Position numbers and translations under genes: made by a program. A stretch of 38,101 nucleotides of DNA from Planctomycetota bacterium (GTDB lineage: Bacteria > Planctomycetota > Phycisphaerae > Sedimentisphaerales > Anaerobacaceae): NCBI GenBank assembly GCA_013349615.1, contig DUZJ01000027.1:1-38101 (forward strand), written 5' to 3'. The notes beneath the pieces were generated by a model, which worked only from the letters and a program-made list of their open reading frames with translations, was not told the DNA's origin and made no database searches. The first letter of the stretch is position 1. The number at the start of each line of letters is the position of its first letter. This document shows, piece by piece, positions 17,319 through 25,388 of this stretch.

Positions 17319-18430
17319 CAAAGGTTAAATTGGCTATGCTACGGTTAGTAATTTATATGCGTATATTGACACTTGGAGCTGCATGCCTGTTGGCTGTTTC
17401 AATGGGGACGCAGCTCGCAATGGCCGGAACTGCCGCTAAGGCCGGCAGGCCGGCGCCGGAAATCACATTTGAAAAATTGATACACGATTTCGGCGAAATC
17501 GGTACGGGCACAGCGAATACTTGTGAGTTCAAATTTACAAACACTGGAAACGCCTCGCTGAAAATCGGTCAAATCAAGTGCCCCTGTGGCTGCACTGTCC
17601 CCAGGCTGCCCAAGACAAAATACGCACCGGGCGAAAGCGGTGCCTTGAAAATAACGTATCGTGCCGGCAGCTACCCTGGCTCGATAACAAAAAGCTGCAC
17701 AGTACCTAGCAATGACAAGAAAAGTCATACGGTTATACTGAGCATAAAAGCAAAGGTTGTAATGAAAGTCGGGCACCAGCCGGAGAGACTGAACCTTTTG
17801 CTCAAAGGAGAAAATGCCGGCTGTCCGGATATCACGCTTACCAGCTTTGACAAGCAGCCGTTTGCGATAAAGAACTTCAAATCCACCGGCGATGTCATAA
17901 CCGCCGATTATGACTCCTTGGTGAAAGCGACGAAGTTTGTTCTAAAACCAAAGGTCGATAATGAAAAGCTGCGGAAAGGTCTTAGGGGCCAGGTTGAAAT
18001 TGGCCTGACCCATCCGGAGTGCAAAACGGTCAGAATTGTTTTTGATACATTGCCGAAATTCAAGGTTGACCCACGGTTAGTCTACGTCCGTAATGCTGAG
18101 CCGAAAAAGCCGGTAAAAAAGAAGGTCTCTGTATTCAGCAATTATGGTGAGGATTTCGAGATTGAGTCCACATCATCAAAGAAAGGCACTGTAAAAGTTT
18201 TGACTCAGAAGAAGGTCCGGAACGGTTACGAATTCGAGCTTCAGATAACACCGCTGGACGCCAAGGCCAAAAGAGGGGCGTTCACGGACGTGTTTTCCGT
18301 GAAGATAAAAGACGGCCAGCAACTGCAAATTACCTGTTGCGGAATCTATTTGAGAAAAGGCGCGAAATCATCCCGCTAATGAAGGTCAACCTGCCTATGC
18401 CACGGTTAGTAACTTATATGCGTATATCGA
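16386..18430 (+). repeat. Tandem duplication covering the DUF1573 body and the next gene's start
   Basis: Two direct units of about 0.98 kb: roughly 16395-17368 and 17455-18430. Each holds the DUF1573 body, the short intergenic spacer and the first codons of the following gene (TATGCYACGGTTAGTAA, then TTATATGCGTATAT). Similarity stops exactly where the palindromic element at 18432 begins. Boundaries are by eye. Confidence 0.65.
17336..18379 (+). CDS. DUF1573 secreted protein, copy B
   Basis: A 347-residue paralogue of copy A with the lipoprotein linker missing. The N-terminal hydrophobic segment (LTLGAACLLAVSMGTQLAMA) leads straight into PEITFEKLIHDFGEIGTGTA and the CGCTV motif. Starts at TTG 17330 or ATG 17357 are also possible; AAAGG at 17320-17324 precedes the first two. 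The first dozen codons resemble the opening of the following cytochrome gene, not of copy A, which suggests that the duplication fused a neighbour's start to this body. Its TAA overlaps a possible ATG of the next gene. Confidence 0.78.
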   Translation: MLRLVIYMRILTLGAACLLAVSMGTQLAMAGTAAKAGRPAPEITFEKLIHDFGEIGTGTANTCEFKFTNTGNASLKIGQIKCPCGCTVPRLPKTKYAPGESGALKITYRAGSYPGSITKSCTVPSNDKKSHTVILSIKAKVVMKVGHQPERLNLLLKGENAGCPDITLTSFDKQPFAIKNFKSTGDVITADYDSLVKATKFVLKPKVDNEKLRKGLRGQVEIGLTHPECKTVRIVFDTLPKFKVDPRLVYVRNAEPKKPVKKKVSVFSNYGEDFEIESTSSKKGTVKVLTQKKVRNGYEFELQITPLDAKAKRGAFTDVFSVKIKDGQQLQITCCGIYLRKGAKSSR

Positions 18431-19773
18431 CCCCGTTAGAAATCCTTGTCAAAGCCAACAAAAAGTTCATTATCTCGTTATTTCTAACGGGCCTGACAGC
18501 AGCGGCCTCGTGCACGTTGGTTTCAAAGCCCACCCAGAAAGCCGATGTGGTTACGGTTTTTCTGACCGGCAATGAGCTTGGGACGATGAAGCCCTGTGGC
18601 TGCAGCGGCGGACAGCTTGGAGGACTTGACAGACGCTCAGCGGTCTTCAACAGCGTGCCCGCAAAGAGTAGGTTGATTGTCGATACCGGCTCATTTGTGG
18701 AAGGTGACAGCGAACAGGACATAATCAAGTTCGATATAATAATCCGGGCGTTTAGCCTGCTCGGTTACGATTTGGTCAATCTGACTGAAAAAGACATCGC
18801 AACAGCCGAAAATCTCGGTCTGCTGGATGGTATCGGCTCGCTTTTTGATGTAATCAGCTCTCTCAAGCCAACCGATGTGAACCTGGCCGCAAAGTTTACG
18901 AAGAAGTTTTCGTTGAAAAGTGAGACCGTTGCCGTGACAGTTGCAGCTTTCGACGCGGAATCGGCGTCGATAGAGCAGATTGGAAGGCTTTTTACCGCCC
19001 CGCCCGGCCTGCAAACGGTCAACATCCTCATCCTGAACCGCTGTGGTCCCGGCATTATTAATTCTATTACGAAGCAGGCAATTGTAGATTGTCTGGTTTG
19101 TCCCGCCGAATCTGACGAGCCGGCTCTATTGTCTGCTCCAGATAAAAAACCTTTGGTTGTATCGGTAGGCCGCTTCGGCAGATATATATGCAACTTGCAG
19201 ATTAAACCAGCCAAAGACAAAGGCAAACCTATATTGAGTTTTGGCCTTATTCCGGTCGAAGAGGATTTGCCCCAGGACAGTTCTCTGCTTGCATTGTATG
19301 AAGATTACCAACAGCTTGTCAAAGAGGCCAATCTTTTAGAGAGGTATCCGCGTTTTCCTTTGCCGGATGGTTTGGAATATACCGGCCCGGAGTCCTGCAA
19401 GGGTTGTCACGAGTATGAATATGAAAAGTGGAGCGCCACGCCCCACGCCGCAGCTTATGCGACGCTCAAGACGGTAGGTTCGGCGTTCGACCCCGAATGT
19501 GCGGTCTGTCATGTTGTTGGTATGAAATATGAAAGCGGTTTTGTTTCGGAGCAGAAAAGCGGCGATTTGAAGGATGTCGGCTGCGAAATCTGCCACGGTC
19601 CCGGCTCGGAACATACAAAAACTCTCGGGACAGCAAAAACCACAGGGCCGAAGCTGGATTGCACCGATTGCCATACACCCGAGACAAGCGGCGAGTACGC
19701 CGGAAATGAAGAGCTTTATTTTGAAAAAATAACTCATTGGAGGGAACCAAAGGCCGCCGCCGATGTCAAATAA
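18397..19773 (+). CDS. Metallophosphatase-like protein fused to tetrahaem cytochrome c
   Basis: A 458-residue exported protein. After a signal sequence with a possible lipobox (TAAASC), residues about 35-300 resemble the 5'-nucleotidase/metallophosphatase fold, including VFLTGNELGTMKPCGCSGGQ and LGGLDRR. The C-terminal third has four CxxCH haem motifs (CKGCH, CAVCH, CEICH, CTDCH) in a cytochrome c554-like arrangement. Planctomycetes and deltaproteobacteria carry similar fusions. An electron-transfer role outside the membrane is inferred. Starts at 18379 and 18418 are possible; 18397 is homologous to the start of copy B. An in-frame palindromic element (18432-18491) occupies codons 12-32 of the leader. 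Confidence 0.75.
   Translation: MPRLVTYMRISTPLEILVKANKKFIISLFLTGLTAAASCTLVSKPTQKADVVTVFLTGNELGTMKPCGCSGGQLGGLDRRSAVFNSVPAKSRLIVDTGSFVEGDSEQDIIKFDIIIRAFSLLGYDLVNLTEKDIATAENLGLLDGIGSLFDVISSLKPTDVNLAAKFTKKFSLKSETVAVTVAAFDAESASIEQIGRLFTAPPGLQTVNILILNRCGPGIINSITKQAIVDCLVCPAESDEPALLSAPDKKPLVVSVGRFGRYICNLQIKPAKDKGKPILSFGLIPVEEDLPQDSSLLALYEDYQQLVKEANLLERYPRFPLPDGLEYTGPESCKGCHEYEYEKWSATPHAAAYATLKTVGSAFDPECAVCHVVGMKYESGFVSEQKSGDLKDVGCEICHGPGSEHTKTLGTAKTTGPKLDCTDCHTPETSGEYAGNEELYFEKITHWREPKAAADVK
18432..18491. repeat. In-frame palindromic element, copy A
   Basis: CCCGTTAGAAA (18432-18442) and TTTCTAACGGG (18481-18491) form a perfect 11-bp inverted repeat around a 38-bp spacer. In the coding frame the arms read TPLE and LTG, the same as in the GspG copy. 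No flanking direct repeat was found, perhaps because the left edge abuts the tandem-duplication boundary. Confidence 0.75.
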
Positions 19774-19845
19774 TATAGGCGATAATAGACCATAAGTCGT
19801 GATTCGTGAATAGTGGCTTCTGAAATATAAAGCCGGATACGAAAT

Positions 19846-20916
19846 ATGATAAAGACTTTGCGAATAACTACTGTTTTAGCGGCGTTTTTGGCTGTCGGCT
19901 TTTTTGCTTTTCCTGTTGTCTTTGGTTATCGCGGCGATGAACAGATTGAGCAATTTCTAAAGTTGCCCGGCGCGGTAGAGAGGTTTAATAAAGCCAAAGG
20001 AGCTAAAGTCTCAAAGAGTAAAAACCAGGTCTCACCGCTTGTAAAGCAGGCGATGGTCTTTGGATTTTATCTAAATCCTCCTCCTGCACCGGCACCAATA
20101 AAAAGGACCCCAACCGTTCGTAAGGCAACGACGCCTTCTGTTCCCGAACTTCCAAAAGCCTTCTCGGCCAAGTTTACGCTTATCGGCACCAGTTATTATT
20201 CGGCACGTCCGGAACGGTCGTGGGCCTACATTGACGAACCCGGCAAGGGCCTGCACTGGGTCAGACAAGGCAGCAAGGTGGCCCATTTGCTTATTGAGCA
20301 GGTGAAAAACGGCTCTATAGTTGTTAAAGACCGTGACAAAAGTGTTACCCTCGTGGCGGTCAGGAAGCCGAAAAAAAGTCTTATTAAAGGCGAAAATACT
20401 GCCGAATCCGCCGCTGCTTTGCCGGGGGCTTCTGCCAGCATTACAAGCAGGGTGCTTTCGCAGATAGGCACCGGGGAAGGTCCGGAGTCGGTTGTAAGCA
20501 AAGGTTCTGACGGTATTAAGAGCAGCGGCCAGCGGCAGGCCATCGCCAGGAAAGGCCCGGCATCCGTTTTACGTAAGCCGCCTTCAGCCACCATTAAAAG
20601 CGTTAGACGGTCGGAGGCGGCAATGAGAGAAGCCGCAATGATGGAAAAACTTGTCGCGGAGCTGAGTGCCCTGGAGGCCGATGCCGGAGCCGGCAAAGTT
20701 GGTTCGCAGCGCAGCGCTGAAAAAAGCCAGGCTATATTGGATAAATTTATTTCCGAGATTGAAGCTGCGCGCGTAACTCCTGAAGAGGCAAAGAAACTGG
20801 ACCGTTTAGGTGAAGAGTTGAAGAACGTTCAGCAGGACCCGAATCGTGCCGGGAGTCTGAAGATTCAAAGGTCAAAAAGTAGTAGGCTCCGGCCGCCGAG
20901 GAGGCCGCCCAGGTAA
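19846..20916 (+). CDS. GspC-like inner-membrane component of type II secretion
   Basis: A 356-residue protein with an N-terminal membrane segment (VLAAFLAVGFFAFPVVFGY), a Pro-rich linker, and a compact domain around residues 105-170 (FTLIGTSYYSARPERSWAYI, LHWVRQGSKV, IVVKDRDKSVTLV). That domain fits the homology region of GspC/PilP, which contacts the secretin N0 domain. The remainder is a basic, low-complexity and partly helical tail ending RLRPPRRPPR. Position directly before gspD supports the call. Sequence similarity to canonical GspC is weak, so the subunit name is inferred. Confidence 0.55.
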   Translation: MIKTLRITTVLAAFLAVGFFAFPVVFGYRGDEQIEQFLKLPGAVERFNKAKGAKVSKSKNQVSPLVKQAMVFGFYLNPPPAPAPIKRTPTVRKATTPSVPELPKAFSAKFTLIGTSYYSARPERSWAYIDEPGKGLHWVRQGSKVAHLLIEQVKNGSIVVKDRDKSVTLVAVRKPKKSLIKGENTAESAAALPGASASITSRVLSQIGTGEGPESVVSKGSDGIKSSGQRQAIARKGPASVLRKPPSATIKSVRRSEAAMREAAMMEKLVAELSALEADAGAGKVGSQRSAEKSQAILDKFISEIEAARVTPEEAKKLDRLGEELKNVQQDPNRAGSLKIQRSKSSRLRPPRRPPR

Positions 20917-21412
20917 TACCGTCTGCTGCGAAAAGACCGATGTGAACCATTGGTGAAGTCGGGCACTTGTCGTTCTAAAAGTTGCAATTTCAGCTATTGG
21001 CTGGCCTACAGGCATTCCCCAAACGCCATCTTTGGCGTTTGGGAACACACCTAAATTTACAGATCCCGGATTACAGTTCTTTGCCCCGGTTGTGCTTTTG
21101 CTGTTTTTTCCAGCTTCAAATCGGCAAATTCGCGGTTTTTGCCGCAAATCTGCGGAACTTTTGGGCCTTTTCTGTGTCTGAATATATATGGGGTACTCGA
21201 TGTGCTGGAACCTGGAGTTTTAAGGCTTCCCATTTTGCAATAAATCGCAAAATAGGGCCCCAAAGCCGGTATTTCGGTGGAAACCCCATAAGAACTTCAA
21301 CAAAGGGATTATTTGAACAATTTTAAGCTAACTAAAATGCTCGATAACTACAGAAATTGCGTTTTTTTGAAAAATACAAAGATTAACAGTTCTTCAACCT
21401 AAAGAGGGGCTT
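20917..21412. other. Noncoding spacer between the gspC-like gene and gspD
   Basis: About 500 bp within an otherwise compact operon. It contains a strong hairpin CCCAAACGCC/GGCGTTTGGG (21018-21043, 6-nt loop) without a T-run, a smaller one CCGCA/TGCGG (21142-21155), and the second CCCATTTTGC palindrome (21229-21257). Open frames here on both strands show no family features. It may hold an internal promoter for gspD, whose ribosome site AGAGGGG lies 4 nt before the ATG. Confidence 0.5.
21229..21257. repeat. CCCATTTTGC palindrome, copy 2
   Basis: CCCATTTTGC and GCAAAATAGGG flank AATAAATC. It differs from the copy at 16042-16069 by a loop base and one extra A in the right arm (GCAAAATAGGG for GCAAAATGGG), so the stem is slightly imperfect. 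Confidence 0.6.
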
Positions 21413-24400
21413 ATGGCTGCAAAAACAATCTATCACAGAAACGTCGGTTTTGGGAACCTCAGACGCATCATTTCGCGTTTGGGGAAAGCCTTTATTTTGT
21501 CAGTAACTCTTGTGCTTGCCAGCAGTTATCTTTTAGCCGCTGACCCCGTTAGAAGTAATCCCGAAGGAGCTCAAACTTCTAACGGGGCCGTCAGCGGCTC
21601 TGTTCCTGTACAGGCGCGATACAGGGTTTTTGCCTTCAGACACATATCAACCGAGCAGGCCAGGAACTTCCTGGCCGAGGCTAGGCTCGGCACGGTTTCC
21701 CAGTTGCCTACCGCCAATATGCTTTTGGTTACAGCTCAGCCGCGCCAGTTGATTAAGGCAACTGCTATTTTGAAGATTATTGATGCCGACACACCATTTG
21801 TCATGAAGGCGATTTTGCCCGCCTCAGCAGCCAAGAACCTGCCCTTGAACGAGCAGATTGCAGCAGAAATTGGCGGTATATCAATCGGCAGCTTCTCTCA
21901 TCCACCAAGTGGTGTTGGAAAGGCCAAAGCAATTATAGATGTCCACGATGATGCTGTAGTAGTAATTGCGCCGGCCGACCAGCTTGACAAAATTATTGAA
22001 GCCGTCGAAAAATACGCTTCTAACGGCAGTATTAAGCACCTTCAAAAGGCCAAAGCCGATGTCCTGCAGCCAATCCAGCCGCAAAAAACGCTCGAACCAG
22101 GTCGGAAAGAAGGGCCGAAAGCCGACCGAGTCGAAAATGCCGAGCTTGAAAGAGTAAAAACGGAGATGGAAAAGGTAAGAACCGAGCTTAACCACAGGAA
22201 TGGTACTCTCGAATCCGAACAGGCAGGGACCGATGCAAGTGGCCCCGAATCAAATGGGCTTTTCACAAGGCTTCTTGATTCGCTTAACGAGGCTGAGAAA
22301 AAGGTGGCCGAGCTGGCCAAGCCGCCTCTCAACGGGCTGGAGCCAAATGAACCGACAACCCGGCTGGATGCTCCTGTTCCTGTGACTGAACCAGAGAAAA
22401 GCGAACCGAACAAGCCTTCTGTTGATTTGAAGCAGGCGGAAGAAACGGCTGTTGAGACTGACCAGCCACCGGAGAAGCCGGACGTTGCTGCTGTCCCTGA
22501 GAAACCTGAAGATAAGAAGAAGGCTGCCGAGCCGCCCCAGAAACCAGACGTTGCTGTTATTCCTGAAAAATCTGTAAAAAAACCTGGAGCTGAGAAAATT
22601 ACTGCCAGGCCGAAGCCGGAACCTGAGAAAGTTACAGAGCAAGCCAGGGCCAAAGTTGAGGAGCCGAATCAAGTTGCTCCCATTTTGCAGGAAGAGCCCA
22701 ACACGGTAACCCAAGTTGTCGAGCCGGCTGTTGCAAACGGACCATATCAGCCGGAGCTCGCCACAATCGGTGATGACACGCTTGAGCTGGATATGCCCCC
22801 GAAGATTAACATCATTGATTTGCTGGATTTGGTCGGTAAATATTTAGATCTGAACTATATGTACGACCCGGCCGATTTAACAGGCTTAAAAGGCGAGGTT
22901 ACACTCGTACTGCAGGGACCTATAAAGATAAAGGATTTGTATCCATTGGCCGAATCTGTGCTGAGGTTCAAGGGATTTGTGATGACTCGCAGGGGTAATC
23001 TTGTAACGATTGTCCCTAAGACAAAGGTGTTCGATATTGACGCTCCCATAGTGGACCCCAAGAAGCCCAGAGTTCAAGCCGGCAATGTAATCATAACCCG
23101 TATCTTTGAGCTGGAACATATAGATACAGCAAGTGCGCAAAATCTTTTGACTGCCATGAAACTTGGTGTAACCATCTCGCCTATTCCTGACATGAAAACT
23201 ATTATCATAACCGGATACGCCTACCGGATGTCGCGTATAGAACAGCTTATTGATATGGTCGATAAACCGGGTGAGGAAAAAAAGTTCAGGTCCAGGGCGC
23301 TAAAATATACGATGGCAAAGACACTTGCTACGAAAGTCAAAGCACTTGCTGAGCAGTTAGGCACTGTATCAATTGCAATTGGTGCAACTGCGGCGGCAGC
23401 GCCGACATCTACCGCGCGCAGGCCCGGAGAGTCGACAGCCGTGTATCAACGCCGACTGCAGGCCGCCAGAGCCGCTGCCCTTCAAAGAGCTCCCTCGCCC
23501 ACGGCAACGACAGCCGAACCCACTGTCTATCTCGATGCCGACGAGAGAACGAACCGAATCCTGATGATAGGCCTTGAAGAGCAATTAACTGTTGTCGATA
23601 CGCTCATAGAAACCCTTGATGTGGAACAGCAGGACCTGCGGACTCTGCGGCTGTACGAAATCCAGAATGTCGATGCCGAGGAGGTAATGATAAAGCTCAG
23701 CGAGCTTGGCATAATTAGCGGCGGGCGAGGTACTACGGGGAGGGCAACTACCAGAACAGATACCAGAACCACGACCGCCAGACCCATCCCCGGCAGGCCA
23801 ACCACCACCAGGCCTACTACGGCTACAGCCACTGGTACAATAGAAGAGCCCCTTGTGGAAGAGCCGCAGGTGGTAATAATTGAGCCGACCAATTCGCTTC
23901 TGGTAAACGCCACCGCCGAGCAGCACGTCCGGATAGCTATAATTATCGGCTATGTGGACGCCGAGCAGGAAGTAGGCCAAAATCCTTATGTCATATACCA
24001 ACTCGAAAACCAGGACCCGGAAGAGCTTTTCGCCGTCCTTGAAAAGCTTATTTCGGAAACCATCACAGAAAAGAGCGGAACAGGAGCAGAAGCAAAGGTC
24101 GTAAGAACAACAACGAGAAAGAATATAGAAGAGGACATCATAATCGTTCCCGACCCGAAGACTTATTCGCTTATCGTTTACGCCAGCAAAAAGAACCAGC
24201 AGTGGATTGCCTCGCTCATCAAAGAGCTTGATGCATATCGCCCGCAGGTCCTGCTCGATGTAACATTAGTCGAAATCACGCGGGACGATGAGTTCAGCTA
24301 CGACCTTGATATGATTTCGCAAATCGTACCCGGAGCAGAACAAATGAGCATTTTGGGCCAAACTGGCTTCCTCTCAGCATTTCCCGGAAACACCATAATC

Positions 24401-25249
24401 GAAGCGATTAACACCGGTGCCGGCCTGGGTAAATATCCAGGTGCCGGCGGACAAGGTTTTTTAACAAAAGGACGTATCCAGGCCTTGTTTAAAATTATGG
24501 AGTATAGAGGTTATGGACGAATACTTGCAAGGCCGAAGCTGCTTGTTAACGACAATGAGGAAGGAACTATTACAACTGAAGATACTATATACATTGCAAA
24601 AAAACAAACCAAGTATATACCCACCACTGGCCAAAACGTGCAGCAGCAATACCAACCCGACATCACGGTCAGTTTTGAGGCTTATCAGGCAGGAATTGAG
24701 CTTACGATTCAACCTCATATAAGCAAAGGCGACCAGCTCCAGCTAACTATTACTCTCAATAGGACTGATTTTGATAAGATCGAAGGTGAGGGACACACCT
24801 TTACAACACTCGCAGGTGAAAAATATCCTAAACCCCTCGATACTTCTAACAGCAATGTCCAGACGATTGTTACTGTCCCGGATGGGAAAACCATAATACT
24901 CGGCGGTTTGGAAAAGACTTCCCAAAGTAAAGGTGGAGGGAAAATACCTCTGCTTGGTAACATCCCCCTTATCGGAGGGCTCTTTAGAAACGCATCTAAT
25001 GCCAGTGTGCAGAGAAGACTTTATGTCTTTGTTAAGGCCCATATCTTAAGGCCCGGTGAAGAGTTTACCGGCATCTCCGACATAGAAGTAGTATCGCTTA
25101 AGAACCGCGCAACATTCGAAAGGTACGAAAAAGAGATGCAGGAGTACGAGGACTGGCCCGGCATAAAGCCTAAACCAATGGAGCCATTGCGGGTCCTCGA
25201 AACTGATGAAGATGAAGTAGTATCACTGAAGAAAGAGATAGGTATTTGA
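21413..25249 (+). CDS. gspD: Type II secretion secretin GspD, unusually large
   Basis: A 1278-residue outer-membrane secretin (typical length 650-800). After a signal segment (FILSVTLVLASSYLLAA) comes a secretin-like repeat, then a Pro/Glu/Lys-rich region at about 223-443. N0/N1-type domains follow (INIIDLLDLVGKYLDLNYMY, TRIFELEHIDTASAQNLL), with Thr/Arg/Pro-rich loops near 660-705 and 775-805. The beta-barrel domain starts near 942 (RPQVLLDVTLVEITRDD) and contains VTVPDGKTIILGGLEK near 1153 and IPLLGNIPLIGGLF. An in-frame palindromic element sits right after the signal peptide. The 3' end carries a frameshifted tandem duplication. Confidence 0.92.
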   Translation: MAAKTIYHRNVGFGNLRRIISRLGKAFILSVTLVLASSYLLAADPVRSNPEGAQTSNGAVSGSVPVQARYRVFAFRHISTEQARNFLAEARLGTVSQLPTANMLLVTAQPRQLIKATAILKIIDADTPFVMKAILPASAAKNLPLNEQIAAEIGGISIGSFSHPPSGVGKAKAIIDVHDDAVVVIAPADQLDKIIEAVEKYASNGSIKHLQKAKADVLQPIQPQKTLEPGRKEGPKADRVENAELERVKTEMEKVRTELNHRNGTLESEQAGTDASGPESNGLFTRLLDSLNEAEKKVAELAKPPLNGLEPNEPTTRLDAPVPVTEPEKSEPNKPSVDLKQAEETAVETDQPPEKPDVAAVPEKPEDKKKAAEPPQKPDVAVIPEKSVKKPGAEKITARPKPEPEKVTEQARAKVEEPNQVAPILQEEPNTVTQVVEPAVANGPYQPELATIGDDTLELDMPPKINIIDLLDLVGKYLDLNYMYDPADLTGLKGEVTLVLQGPIKIKDLYPLAESVLRFKGFVMTRRGNLVTIVPKTKVFDIDAPIVDPKKPRVQAGNVIITRIFELEHIDTASAQNLLTAMKLGVTISPIPDMKTIIITGYAYRMSRIEQLIDMVDKPGEEKKFRSRALKYTMAKTLATKVKALAEQLGTVSIAIGATAAAAPTSTARRPGESTAVYQRRLQAARAAALQRAPSPTATTAEPTVYLDADERTNRILMIGLEEQLTVVDTLIETLDVEQQDLRTLRLYEIQNVDAEEVMIKLSELGIISGGRGTTGRATTRTDTRTTTARPIPGRPTTTRPTTATATGTIEEPLVEEPQVVIIEPTNSLLVNATAEQHVRIAIIIGYVDAEQEVGQNPYVIYQLENQDPEELFAVLEKLISETITEKSGTGAEAKVVRTTTRKNIEEDIIIVPDPKTYSLIVYASKKNQQWIASLIKELDAYRPQVLLDVTLVEITRDDEFSYDLDMISQIVPGAEQMSILGQTGFLSAFPGNTIIEAINTGAGLGKYPGAGGQGFLTKGRIQALFKIMEYRGYGRILARPKLLVNDNEEGTITTEDTIYIAKKQTKYIPTTGQNVQQQYQPDITVSFEAYQAGIELTIQPHISKGDQLQLTITLNRTDFDKIEGEGHTFTTLAGEKYPKPLDTSNSNVQTIVTVPDGKTIILGGLEKTSQSKGGGKIPLLGNIPLIGGLFRNASNASVQRRLYVFVKAHILRPGEEFTGISDIEVVSLKNRATFERYEKEMQEYEDWPGIKPKPMEPLRVLETDEDEVVSLKKEIGI
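21544..21587. repeat. In-frame palindromic element, copy B
   Basis: CCCCGTTAGAAGT (21544-21556) and ACTTCTAACGGGG (21575-21587) form a perfect 13-bp inverted repeat with an 18-bp spacer. The 44-bp element encodes DPVRSNPEGAQTSNGA at the start of mature GspD. It is read in a different frame from copies A and C. Confidence 0.8.
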
Positions 25250-25340
25250 AAAATACGAAAAAGAGATGCAGGAATATGAGGATTGGCCCGGCATAAAGCC
25301 TAAACCAATGGACCCATTGCAGGTTCTCGAAGCCGATTAA
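25085..25340 (+). repeat. 129-bp tandem duplication at the 3' end of gspD
   Basis: Copy 1 (from 25085) and copy 2 (from 25214) both begin GAAGTAGTATC and share the segment encoding YEKEMQEYEDWPGIKPKPM. The period, 129 bp, is a whole number of codons. Copy 2 has one extra nucleotide before its conserved part, so the frame hits TGA at 25247-25249. The rest of copy 2 (25245-25340) stays open in the +1 frame up to a TAA and keeps the peptide. Confidence 0.8.
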
Positions 25341-25353
25341 AGCGTTGTGCCTC

Positions 25354-25386
25354 ACGCAATACGCGATACGATATACGCAATACGAA
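25354..25386. repeat. ATACG-type low-complexity repeat before gspE
   Basis: Five or so imperfect copies of (C)RATACG lie immediately upstream of the gspE ATG. A similar run occurs at 30086-30104 inside the leader of the GspI-like gene. Confidence 0.5.
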
Positions 25387-25388
25387 TT

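Noticed and set aside
21018-21043. Intrinsic terminator between the gspC-like gene and gspD
   Set aside because: The stem is strong but is followed by AACACACC, not by T residues; an attenuating hairpin cannot be excluded but is not supported.
20982-21326. Open frame between the gspC-like gene and gspD
   Set aside because: It reads through hairpins and the CCCATTTTGC palindrome, has an aromatic/cysteine-rich low-complexity composition and no ribosome site.
22042-22653. Ser/Gly/Phe-rich minus-strand open frame
   Set aside because: It is the complement of the Pro/Glu/Lys-rich part of gspD, where codon bias leaves the opposite strand free of stops.
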